Below, piece after piece: positions 1-6,591 of a stretch of 13,025 nucleotides of DNA. The stretch lies in contig JAGCNA010000244.1 in assembly GCA_017646185.1 (NCBI GenBank), positions 1-13,025 of the forward strand. Reading direction: 5' to 3'. Under the pieces are notes generated by a model. The model worked only from the letters and a program-made list of their open reading frames with translations. It did not search any database and had not been told where the DNA came from. Made by a program: the position numbers and the translations under genes. Every line of letters begins with the position of its first letter. Position 1 is the stretch's first letter. The stretch is from Clostridia bacterium (GTDB lineage Bacteria > Bacillota > Clostridia > Oscillospirales > CAG-382).

Positions 1-966
1 CTTTTCCGCCATCCGTACGTCGGATCTGTCCTTGCTAAGGGAATTCCAAGGTAATTCAAGAACGGTTTCTATGTAATTGCGTATTACAGTGCCTTCTGCT
101 GTACCGAAAGGCATTTTGCCAAGCTTTGTGTTTTCTTCGTAAAGCTTTTGGCGAACTTCATCGGGAAGGTCTGCAGAGGTTATCTTTTCGTAATACTCGT
201 CGCCGTCGTCATCATCGTCATATCCCATTCCCAGTTCTTGCTTTATTACGTTGAGCTGTTCACGGAGATACATATCCTTTTGCGCTTTTTGAAGACGAAC
301 TCTGACCTTTTGCTGTATTTCGTTTTCGGTATCCAGAAGCTGGGTTTCACGCTCGAATATTTCTGTAACGACAGTAAGTCTGCCGATAGGGTCCAAGGCG
401 CTCAAAGCTTCTTGTCTGTCCTCCGGCTTTACCAAAAATTCGTTTGCCAGAAAATCCGCCAGCTCGTCTGCGGTGTTCATTGCCTTAATGCGCTCCAGCA
501 CGTCGGGAACCGGTTTAGCAATATATTTCACGTATGATGTAAAAGCGGTCATCACCTCGTGAATGGCGTCTCTTTCATCATCTTCGTGCAAGGGAGCGAT
601 TTCGGGATTATACACCGAAACGGTGGAAACGTACCGTCCTCCGTCTATAACCACTCTCTCTGCAATTCCTCTGAACAAGCCGTCCACCATTACCTGATAA
701 TTACCGTTGGAAAGCTTGGTAAAATGAGTAACACGGACAATAGTGCCCACGGTATGCAGATCCTTTGCTTTGGGTTCTATCTCGGAAGCGTCCTTCTGGC
801 AAAGCAGGAAAAGAAGGCCGTCTTCATTGACAGCCTCTCTTACCGCACATACAGATGCTTTTCTGCCTATTTCAAAGGTTGCGGACACTCCGGGAAATAT
901 TACGATACCGCGCATACACACGGTATTTAACGTAAGCAGTTCTGCTGCTGTTTCTGTAAATGACAT
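1..966 (-). CDS. lon: ATP-dependent protease Lon, N-terminal part (gene runs off the left edge)
   Basis: Lon is a cytoplasmic AAA+ serine protease that degrades damaged and some regulatory proteins. The 322 codons here cover the substrate-binding N-terminal domain (about residues 10-205), the coiled-coil stretch with the typical YLREQLNVIKQELG motif (about 233-246), and the helical segment just before the ATPase, ending near the family motif ETVLELPWNSLSKD. The Walker A motif and the Ser-Lys catalytic domain lie outside the window; a complete Lon is about 770-810 residues. The frame is open throughout. The ATG at 966-964 is preceded by GGAG (976-973) with 6-nt spacing. The gene starts 26 nt after the glucokinase stop with no promoter or terminator seen between them, so it is probably the last or a late gene of the hprK-glucokinase operon. 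An acidic run (DDDDGDEY, about 250-257) interrupts the coiled coil. Confidence 0.95.
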   Translation of the reverse strand, partial: MSFTETAAELLTLNTVCMRGIVIFPGVSATFEIGRKASVCAVREAVNEDGLLFLLCQKDASEIEPKAKDLHTVGTIVRVTHFTKLSNGNYQVMVDGLFRGIAERVVIDGGRYVSTVSVYNPEIAPLHEDDERDAIHEVMTAFTSYVKYIAKPVPDVLERIKAMNTADELADFLANEFLVKPEDRQEALSALDPIGRLTVVTEIFERETQLLDTENEIQQKVRVRLQKAQKDMYLREQLNVIKQELGMGYDDDDDGDEYYEKITSADLPDEVRQKLYEENTKLGKMPFGTAEGTVIRNYIETVLELPWNSLSKDRSDVRMAEK

Positions 967-992
967 TATTTTCTCCAAAAATTAACTGTTGT

Positions 993-1946
993 TTATAATC
1001 CCAGCATAGCGGCGCCGATAATACCCGCATCGTTGCCAAGCTGTGCTATACGAAGCTCTGTCTTCTTTTCACAGCTTCTGGAATACTGCTCTCTTTCCAC
1101 GATCTCACGGAGAGGAGCGAGAAGATATTCTTTTTCGTTGCTTATACCGCCGCCGATAGAAAGTATCTCGGGCTGGAAAATGTTTATAATATCGGTTACG
1201 CCGCAGGCAAGATAGCTGATATATTCGTCAACCGCCGCCTTTGCGGATGCATCACCCTTGCGCATAGCGTCAAAAGAAGTTCTGCCGTTAACAGCGTCAA
1301 TATTGCCGCCGCACTCTTCCCACATAAGACTGTCTTTGTCTTCAAGCATCTTTTCCTTGGTAGTCTTTATAAGACCTGTAGCGGAAGCATAAGCTTCAAA
1401 ACAGCCTTTTCTGCCGCAGTTGCACTGTCTGCCGCCGTGGCTTATAACGATATGACCGATTTCCGCACCTGCGAAGTTAAAGCCGGTGAGAATTTTTTTA
1501 TCTATGATAATACCGCCGCCGACACCGGTACCGAGAGTAACGAATACGGAATCGGAATAGCCCTTTGCCGCACCGCAAACAGCTTCGCCCTTTGCGGCCG
1601 CGTTTGCATCGTTGGCAACCAAAACCTTTTCAATTCCCATTTTCTTTGCAAGTACATCGCAAATAGGATAATTAACGAACGTGGGGAAATTGCAGGAATA
1701 AACGATCTCGCCGTGAATGGGGTCTGCAATACCGGGAGAAGCAATACCTGCGTAAGCTATATCGGAAACAGAAAGGCCTGCTTCGGCAATAAGATCAAGG
1801 CAAAGCTTTGCCATATCGTCCATAATAAGGTCTGCTTCACGTTCGGGAAGTGCGGGAATGGATTTTTTCAATATGATCTTACCGTTTTCATCGCAGATAC
1901 CTGCTGCCATATTTGTACCGCCAAGGTCTATACCAAGATAAAACAT
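993..1946 (-). CDS. glcK: ROK-family glucokinase
   Basis: This protein likely phosphorylates glucose to glucose-6-phosphate with ATP in the cytoplasm. At 317 residues it has the normal length for ROK glucokinases. Visible motifs are the N-terminal phosphate-binding DLGGTNMAAG (7-16), ANDANAA with the probable catalytic base Asp113, the second ATP loop GTGVGGG (139-145), and the ROK zinc and sugar site EIGH...CNCGRKGCFEAYAS, where His165, Cys175, Cys177 and Cys182 fit the H-x9-C-x-C-x4-C pattern. The ATG at 1946 follows AAGGAG with good spacing. It lies 13 nt downstream of hprK in the same operon, so glucose phosphorylation is co-transcribed with the catabolite-repression sensor kinase. Glucose specificity is inferred from the motif set; other hexose or N-acetylhexosamine ROK kinases are possible but less likely. 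Confidence 0.9.
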   Translation of the reverse strand: MFYLGIDLGGTNMAAGICDENGKIILKKSIPALPEREADLIMDDMAKLCLDLIAEAGLSVSDIAYAGIASPGIADPIHGEIVYSCNFPTFVNYPICDVLAKKMGIEKVLVANDANAAAKGEAVCGAAKGYSDSVFVTLGTGVGGGIIIDKKILTGFNFAGAEIGHIVISHGGRQCNCGRKGCFEAYASATGLIKTTKEKMLEDKDSLMWEECGGNIDAVNGRTSFDAMRKGDASAKAAVDEYISYLACGVTDIINIFQPEILSIGGGISNEKEYLLAPLREIVEREQYSRSCEKKTELRIAQLGNDAGIIGAAMLGL

Positions 1947-1959
1947 AATAATTTCTCCT

Positions 1960-2898
1960 TTATTTATCGTAACTGATTATTTTTTTATTTAATTCCGCAG
2001 CCGCATTGTATCCCATCTTCTTCTGACGGTTGTTCATAGCCGCAATCTCTATAATTACCGCAAGGTTTCTTCCGGGCTGAACGGGGACTGTGATGGAAGG
2101 AACGGAAATTCCCATTATTTCGGTGGTAATTTCATCCAATCCCAGACGCTCGTATTCTTTTCCCGGTTCCCAATGTTCAAAATTGATAATAAGCTCTATC
2201 TTTTCGGAATTCTTAACGGAACCCATACCGAATATACGGCTTACGTCAACAATACCGATACCGCGAAGCTCTATATAGTGACGGATAAGTTCCGGCGCTT
2301 CGCCGACAAGCGTGGTAGAGGAAACCTTTTTAATATCAACGGAATCATCAGCAATAAGACGATGTCCGCGCTTTACAAGCTCTATAGCGGTTTCGCTCTT
2401 ACCAATACCCGAATCACCCAAAATAAGCACGCCTTCACCGTAAACCTCTACCAAAACGCCGTGAACGGTAATTCGTTCTGCCAGCATAACGTGAAGTCTG
2501 TTGTTCATAGCGGCGGTGACAATCGAGGTAGCGGAAGAAGAGGAATAAAGGGGCACTTTATACTTTTCCGCAAGAGAAAGCATTTCGGGATAAGGTGTAA
2601 TACCGTTGGTAAGAATAAGACATACCAAATTTAAAGAAAAAAACGTATCCAAGGATTTGTATCTTGCTTCCGGCGAAAGGGATTCCAGATAGCTGTTTTC
2701 CATATTGCCGATAAGCTGAATACGTTCGTTTTCAAAATCCTTGTAAAAGCCGGCAAGGGGCAATCCGGGACGAGAAACATCGGGGCGTACCACGTAGATA
2801 TCGTCTATATGGGAGGGTTCGTAAAAAGGCTTGAGATCAAACTCCTGCACTATCGCCTTCAGTTTGATCCTGGCCTGAGGCTTCATTGAGTTGCTCAT
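1960..2898 (-). CDS. hprK: HPr kinase/phosphorylase
   Basis: HprK phosphorylates and dephosphorylates Ser46 of the PTS carrier HPr, the central switch of carbon catabolite repression in low-GC Gram-positives. The 312-residue length is typical. Residues 1-125 form the N-terminal domain. The kinase domain shows His146, the P-loop GDSGIGKS (161-168), Asp184-Asp185, the family signature LRGIGIVDVSRIFG (211-224), and the C-terminal GRNLAVIIEIAAMNNR (276-291) with MGYNAA. The residues known to be catalytic in the Lactobacillus casei enzyme (His140, Lys161, Asp178, Asp179) all appear here shifted by +6. The ATG at 2898 was chosen because a near-perfect Shine-Dalgarno AAAGGAGGT lies 8 nt upstream (2915-2907). 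That places the start 62 nt inside the end of the preceding DUF2812 gene. Glucokinase follows 13 nt downstream. Confidence 0.96.
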   Translation of the reverse strand: MSNSMKPQARIKLKAIVQEFDLKPFYEPSHIDDIYVVRPDVSRPGLPLAGFYKDFENERIQLIGNMENSYLESLSPEARYKSLDTFFSLNLVCLILTNGITPYPEMLSLAEKYKVPLYSSSSATSIVTAAMNNRLHVMLAERITVHGVLVEVYGEGVLILGDSGIGKSETAIELVKRGHRLIADDSVDIKKVSSTTLVGEAPELIRHYIELRGIGIVDVSRIFGMGSVKNSEKIELIINFEHWEPGKEYERLGLDEITTEIMGISVPSITVPVQPGRNLAVIIEIAAMNNRQKKMGYNAAAELNKKIISYDK

Positions 2899-3439
2899 TC
2901 TTAACGACCTCCTTTCTTGTTTGAGAAAGCGAAAGCATTTCCATAAAATAGATTACGGTTGCGCCCAGCGAAAGTGCCGCAGGAAGAATAAGAAGATATG
3001 CAACCGTACGGGGAGTTATCCCCTCAAACACTGCGTGTTCCAAAATTGCAATTTGCTTCATTTCGTATATCATCACGCTCATGGAGATAACGAAAAGAGA
3101 AAACACGGATAAAAGCACAAGTCTGATATGTGAAAGCATATTTTTGTATCTTTGGGAATAATCCGGCTTTTCTGTCGGAGCGGTGAAAAACAAGGTTCGT
3201 CCGTTTATACAGACAAGCTCGTATCCTTCTGCCATTTTCCCGTGAATATATTCTCCGTTTGCATCAGTATAAGGAGAATCATCGGTATGGTCAATAAAAT
3301 ATCTGACAGGTGCCTCGCATTTTGTAAAGGTATATTTACTGTCCGAAACATTGGTAAGCAGTAAACATTTTTCCCCTTGCTTGTTGAGCCACTTTTCCAG
3401 ATCCATATAACCGAAAAACAATTTATAAACTGATTTCAC
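2837..3439 (-). CDS. DUF2812-like membrane protein, first gene of the hprK operon
   Basis: This 200-residue protein has no known function. Residues 5-50 fit my recollection of the DUF2812 pattern: an N-terminal aromatic stretch, E-x-W-L-N (15-19), YTFTKCE (36-42) and RYFID (46-50). A soluble domain (1-100) precedes two likely membrane helices (about 106-126 and 146-168) and a charged, Glu/Gln-rich tail. DUF2812 genes commonly sit beside PadR-type regulators; none is present here. Translation probably begins at a GTG (3439-3437), with GGAAGTG 6-7 nt upstream. A good sigma-A-type promoter lies just upstream at 3462-3490. The 3' end overlaps hprK by 62 nt in a different frame, which suggests tight co-expression. 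Assignment to DUF2812 is from motif memory and is moderately sure; that it is a real gene is supported by start signals, promoter and clear membrane segments. Confidence 0.75.
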   Translation of the reverse strand: MKSVYKLFFGYMDLEKWLNKQGEKCLLLTNVSDSKYTFTKCEAPVRYFIDHTDDSPYTDANGEYIHGKMAEGYELVCINGRTLFFTAPTEKPDYSQRYKNMLSHIRLVLLSVFSLFVISMSVMIYEMKQIAILEHAVFEGITPRTVAYLLILPAALSLGATVIYFMEMLSLSQTRKEVVKNEQLNEASGQDQTEGDSAGV

Positions 3440-3461
3440 AATATCACTTCCTTTTCATTAT

Positions 3462-3490
3462 ATTATACACACCAACACCTATAAAGTCAA
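3462..3490 (-). promoter_or_regulatory. Sigma-A-type promoter of the DUF2812-hprK-glucokinase-lon operon
   Basis: On the minus strand, TTGACT (3490-3485) is separated by 17 bp from TATAAT (3467-3462). A start site near 3455 would give a leader of only about 15 nt that carries the GGAAGTG ribosome site for the GTG start at 3439. The promoter is divergent from the SRP RNA promoter, with about 24 bp between the two -35 boxes. Confidence 0.75.
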
Positions 3491-3514
3491 TACAAGGAAT
3501 TTTTAATAAACGTA

Positions 3515-3543
3515 TTGAAAAAGCAAATATTTTCTGTTATAAT
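3515..3543 (+). promoter_or_regulatory. Sigma-A-type promoter of the SRP RNA gene
   Basis: TTGAAA (3515-3520), a 17-bp spacer and a perfect TATAAT (3538-3543). Transcription would start about 7 nt downstream, at A3550, which is exactly the first base of the long terminal helix of the SRP RNA. The agreement between promoter and RNA structure supports both calls. Confidence 0.85.
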
Positions 3544-3549
3544 AGAAAG

Positions 3550-3862
3550 ACAATGGATATGGGGTACGGTCATACTAACCGGGGAGTTAGCGGTGCCCTG
3601 AACCTGAGATCCGCTACAGCAGGGGTGAATGGCATTATGAGGCCGTTTGCTGTGCCGCCGGGCGGAGCAAGAATCTGTTGAAGGATGGGTCCTGCACAAT
3701 TTGCGTCCGTGAACCATGTCAGATGGGGAACCAAGCAGCATTAAGCGGAAGAGCAGATGTGTTGCGGGAGTGCCTGTCCGGAAGAGGAAAGCTTCGTTTT
3801 CGGGTGTAGCAGGCGTTCGACTTTTGCTGTATGACCGTACCCTGTATCCATTGTTATTTTTT
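3550..3862 (+). ncRNA. ffs: Large (Bacillus-type) signal recognition particle RNA with Alu domain
   Basis: This RNA binds Ffh (and HBsu-type protein in Bacillus) to target nascent membrane proteins to the translocon. The ends close a long helix: 3550-3573 pairs with 3831-3854 over 24 positions, counting two G-U pairs. The 5' part (about 3572-3625) has the Alu-domain sequence resembling Bacillus scRNA: CTAACCGGGGAGTTAGCGG, then GTGCCCTG and the CAGCAGGGG segment. The S-domain core is at about 3713-3750, with TGAACCATGTCAG, a GGAA tetraloop and AAGCAGCATTAAG. Total length is about 305-313 nt, as in long bacterial SRP RNAs. The TTATTTTTT run at 3854-3862 right after the closing helix likely acts as an intrinsic terminator. 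Location directly upstream of dnaX is the usual Firmicute arrangement. In helix 8 the pairs next to the tetraloop are GG/CC instead of the common CC/GG. No protein is likely in this stretch. Confidence 0.95.
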
Positions 3863-3883
3863 GTTTAAGGGAGGAAACCTAAG

Positions 3884-5461
3884 GTGTATCAGGCTTTATA
3901 CAGAAAGTGGCGTTCACGTACCTTTGATGAGGTTGTGGGGCAAGAGCATATTACCACTATATTAAAAAACCAAAGCGCCGAAAACAAGGTTTCCCACGCT
4001 TATCTTTTTTGCGGCACCAGAGGAACGGGAAAAACTTCCTGCGCAAAAATTCTGGCAAAAGCGGTAAACTGCCTTTCTCCCGTAAACGGCAATCCCTGCT
4101 GTGAATGCGAGGCTTGTAAGTCCATTGACAGCGGCAGTGCTACCGACGTGCTTGAGATAGACGCTGCCTCCAACAACGGTGTTGACAACATCCGTGATTT
4201 AAGAGAAGAATTACTTTACCCCCCTTCTCTTTTAAAAAAGCGCGTTTATATAATCGACGAGGTACATATGTTATCCGGCAGTGCTTTCAACGCATTGCTT
4301 AAGACGTTGGAGGAACCGCCCGAATACGTAATTTTTATTCTGGCGACAACCGAACTTAACGAAATACCCGCCACCATCCTCTCCCGTTGCCAAAGATACG
4401 AATTCCGCAGAATAGACGACGCTTCCATTGAAGCACACATAAACCGTGTCGCTTCGGCGGAAAGCATTTCCATAGACCCGATGGCGGCTTCACTTATCGC
4501 AAAGCTTGCGGACGGCGGTATGAGAGACGCTTTGTCCCTTTTGGAATCCTGCACAGCAGGTAACACGGGCAAGGCAATAACTCCCGAATATGTGGCACAG
4601 CAATTGGGCGTTGCAAACAACGATTCCGTTGCCAAGCTGTATTCTCTTATTGCAGACGGAAATATTGCCGATTCCTTGGAGCTTATTGATAATCTCCACA
4701 GAAGTGCGAAAAATCTTTCTTCGCTTTTGGACGAGCTTATCGGTATGACCAGAGATCTGCTTATGCTGAAATACTCCCCTACCAATTTTGCAAAAACGGG
4801 AACCTATTATTCCGGCACGGCAGAAGCAATATTAAAAGAAGTGGCCAAAAAATGCGGTATAGAAAAGATACTGTATTTTTCCACGGTACTTGAGGATACT
4901 CAATCCAGAATGTCCCGTTATGCACTAAACAAAAAGGTGCTTATCGAGCTTGCGGTTATAAGAATGTGCGATCTTAAGCTGGACGATTCCAACAAAGCCC
5001 TTCTTGCCCGCATAGCAGAGCTGGAAAAGCGTCCCGCACCTGCACCTGCACCTGCTGTTTTTGAGGATATCCCCGCCCCTGCGGAAGAGCCTCCCATCCC
5101 CTTGACGTTTGATCCCGTGCCTGCACAACAAAAGAACGATGTGCCCGCAGAAAAGCCGGAATACACGGAAAAACCCAAGGAAGAAGAATTTGAATTTTTT
5201 GCGGAATTTATAGAAGCGCTGAACACCAGAAGCGACCTTGCGTCCTTTGTTTCCAAAGCAGACGTTAAGTTACGCGGTAACACCCTTATTATCCGTACGG
5301 ATTTTATCGGTCATTCACTGTTGAGCAAGCCCGATGCGGTTATCGCTTTAAATAATGCGGTCCGCTCTGCCACCAATAAAAATATAAAAATCGAAATAAA
5401 ACAAAACAATTTAGTCCAAGATGAGTTTCAGACTTCCCTGCTGGATTCTCTGGGCGAATAA
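3884..5461 (+). CDS. dnaX: DNA polymerase III subunit gamma/tau (clamp loader)
   Basis: DnaX is the ATPase of the clamp loader that places the beta clamp on DNA and organises the replisome. The 525-residue protein starts with the hallmark MYQALYRKWRSRTFDEVVGQ. It has Walker A GTRGTGKT (44-51), a four-cysteine zinc module (Cys63, Cys72, Cys75, Cys78), Walker B IIDEVHML (123-130) and an SRC arginine-finger motif (167-169). A collar domain follows (about 225-365), then a Pro/Ala/Glu-rich flexible linker (about 383-430) encoded partly by short CCTGCA repeats, and a small tau-type C-terminal domain (about 432-520). The start is GTG at 3884 with AAGGGAGG (3867-3874) 9 nt upstream. No separate promoter is evident after the SRP RNA, so it may be expressed by read-through of that unit. 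ybaB starts 12 nt after its stop. Confidence 0.97.
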   Translation: MYQALYRKWRSRTFDEVVGQEHITTILKNQSAENKVSHAYLFCGTRGTGKTSCAKILAKAVNCLSPVNGNPCCECEACKSIDSGSATDVLEIDAASNNGVDNIRDLREELLYPPSLLKKRVYIIDEVHMLSGSAFNALLKTLEEPPEYVIFILATTELNEIPATILSRCQRYEFRRIDDASIEAHINRVASAESISIDPMAASLIAKLADGGMRDALSLLESCTAGNTGKAITPEYVAQQLGVANNDSVAKLYSLIADGNIADSLELIDNLHRSAKNLSSLLDELIGMTRDLLMLKYSPTNFAKTGTYYSGTAEAILKEVAKKCGIEKILYFSTVLEDTQSRMSRYALNKKVLIELAVIRMCDLKLDDSNKALLARIAELEKRPAPAPAPAVFEDIPAPAEEPPIPLTFDPVPAQQKNDVPAEKPEYTEKPKEEEFEFFAEFIEALNTRSDLASFVSKADVKLRGNTLIIRTDFIGHSLLSKPDAVIALNNAVRSATNKNIKIEIKQNNLVQDEFQTSLLDSLGE

Positions 5462-5473
5462 CGGAGGATAAAA

Positions 5474-5812
5474 ATGAAAGTAAGAATTCCTAACCAAGGT
5501 CCCGGAAACATGAATCAAATGCTTAGACAAGCACAGAAAATGCAGGAGGATATGGCTGCTCTTCAGGAAGAGCTTGATGCCAAGGAATACACCGTTAACG
5601 CCGGCGGCGGAATGGCAACCGTAACCATAAACGGTAAAAAAGAAGTTCTTTCTATAGATATCAAGCCCGAAATCGTTGATCCCGACGATATCGAAACTCT
5701 TCAGGATATTCTTGTTGCCGCAGTTAACGAAGCAATAAAGACAGTAGAAACAACCAATTCCGAAGAAATGCAAAAGATCACCGGCTCCATCGGAATGCCC
5801 GGTTTATTCTGA
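5474..5812 (+). CDS. ybaB: YbaB/EbfC family nucleoid-associated protein
   Basis: YbaB/EbfC proteins are small DNA-binding dimers that coat the nucleoid. They are nearly always encoded between dnaX and recR, as here. The 112-residue protein has a long Met/Gln-rich N-terminal helix (about 12-37, MLRQAQKMQEDMAALQEEL), a beta sheet with AGGGMATVTINGK (43-55), the typical SIDIKPEIVDPDD (60-72), a second helix (73-104) and the GMPGLF C-terminus. The ATG at 5474 follows GGAGG (5463-5467) at 6-nt spacing, 12 nt after dnaX. It ends one base before the recR start codon (TGA-T-ATG). Confidence 0.95.
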   Translation: MKVRIPNQGPGNMNQMLRQAQKMQEDMAALQEELDAKEYTVNAGGGMATVTINGKKEVLSIDIKPEIVDPDDIETLQDILVAAVNEAIKTVETTNSEEMQKITGSIGMPGLF

Positions 5813-5813
5813 T

Positions 5814-6401
5814 ATGACACCCAGTCTCGAGAATCTTATAAGCAAATTTGCTTCTCTTCCCGGAATAGGAAGAAAATCCGCAATTCGACTTGCGTACCAC
5901 GTGCTTGCCCTTTCCGAATCCGAAGCAGAGGATTTTGCCAACGCTATTCTGAAAGCAAAAGCGCAGGTATCCCTTTGCCCCTGCTGTATGACCTTTTCCG
6001 AGGACGGTTTGTGCGCTGTTTGCCAATCACCCTCCCGTGATAAAAGCGTTATCTGTGTAGTTGAAGACACCCGCGCCGCAGAGGCCGTTGAGGAATTGCA
6101 CGAATTTAACGGAAGCTATCATGTTCTGCACGGAGTTATCTCTCCTATCGACGGTATCGGTCCCGATAAACTGAAGATAAAAGAGCTTCTTGCAAGACTT
6201 GATGAAAACGTTACGGAAATCATTATAGCTACCAACCCCAGCGTTGAGGGTGAGGCTACGGCAATGTATTTAAGCCGTCTTATAAAGCCTTTGGGTATAA
6301 AGGTTACCCGACTTGCCTACGGTCTGCCCGTTGGCGCAACCCTTGAATATGCAGACAGCGTTACGCTGCTTAAAGCTATTGAAGGAAGAACGGAATTTTA
6401 A
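5814..6401 (+). CDS. recR: Recombination mediator protein RecR
   Basis: RecR works with RecO and RecF to load RecA on SSB-coated gaps. All domains are present in the normal order in 195 residues: helix-hairpin-helix LPGIGRKSAIR (15-25), a C4 zinc finger (Cys55, Cys58, Cys67, Cys70), a Toprim domain with VVEDTRA (82-88) and ATNPSVEGEATA (139-150), and the C-terminal RLAYGLPVGATLEYAD motif (166-181). The ATG at 5814 lies one nucleotide after the ybaB stop and has no convincing Shine-Dalgarno sequence, so translation is probably coupled to ybaB termination. A hairpin terminator follows 8 nt after the stop, closing the dnaX-ybaB-recR unit. Confidence 0.97.
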   Translation: MTPSLENLISKFASLPGIGRKSAIRLAYHVLALSESEAEDFANAILKAKAQVSLCPCCMTFSEDGLCAVCQSPSRDKSVICVVEDTRAAEAVEELHEFNGSYHVLHGVISPIDGIGPDKLKIKELLARLDENVTEIIIATNPSVEGEATAMYLSRLIKPLGIKVTRLAYGLPVGATLEYADSVTLLKAIEGRTEF

Positions 6402-6408
6402 TATTAAC

Positions 6409-6438
6409 AAGCCGCTTTTTAAAGGCGGCTTTGATTTT
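6409..6438 (+). terminator. Intrinsic terminator of the dnaX-ybaB-recR unit
   Basis: A 7-bp stem, AAGCCGC (6409-6415) with GCGGCTT (6425-6431), encloses a 9-nt loop and is followed by TGATTTTT. It sits 8 nt past the recR stop. Confidence 0.8.
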
Positions 6439-6520
6439 TGGCAAAATGCACTATACGTAACTTTAAGAGGCAGACACATATAACTAACCTTACAAAATTT
6501 CAAAAATATACTTTTTTGTG

Positions 6521-6548
6521 TTGATTTAACAAGAATTACGTGTATAAT
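6521..6548 (+). promoter_or_regulatory. Sigma-A-type promoter of the Re-citrate-synthase-like gene
   Basis: TTGATT (6521-6526), a 16-bp spacer and TATAAT (6543-6548). A start near 6555 would leave a leader of about 37 nt before the ATG at 6592, carrying AAGGAG at 6580-6585. The rest of the 190-nt gap after recR is AT-rich; I see no riboswitch or attenuator fold in it. Confidence 0.7.
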
Positions 6549-6591
6549 ATTGCATATATATAAATAAAAATACACATATAAGGAGAAGAGT

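Noticed and set aside
148..985. Plus-strand open frames opposite lon
   Set aside because: They are antisense to a continuous, well-recognised Lon reading frame and have no family resemblance or start signals.
3487..3741. 84-codon open frame on the minus strand
   Set aside because: It is antisense to the SRP RNA and its composition reflects that structured RNA; no ribosome site or protein family is apparent.
4234..4240. In-frame A AAA AAG heptamer in dnaX, identical to the E. coli frameshift site that makes the gamma subunit
   Set aside because: It lies at codons 117-119, inside the ATPase domain before Walker B. A -1 shift would hit a stop after about 20 codons and leave a protein of about 139 residues without ATPase function, unlike E. 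coli gamma. Probably a chance Lys-Lys codon pair.
5038..5056. Short CCTGCA tandem repeat
   Set aside because: It encodes the Pro-Ala linker of DnaX, a common feature of the family, and is too short to be a separate repeat element.
4246..5283. Minus-strand open frames inside dnaX, including an Ala/Gly/Ser-rich one opposite the linker
   Set aside because: They mirror the dnaX coding sequence; the low-complexity protein comes from the Pro/Ala repeat codons of the linker.
6439..6591. Possible riboswitch or T-box leader upstream of the Re-citrate-synthase-like gene
   Set aside because: The promoter at 6521-6548 leaves only about 37 nt of leader, with no stable hairpin and no T-box motif.
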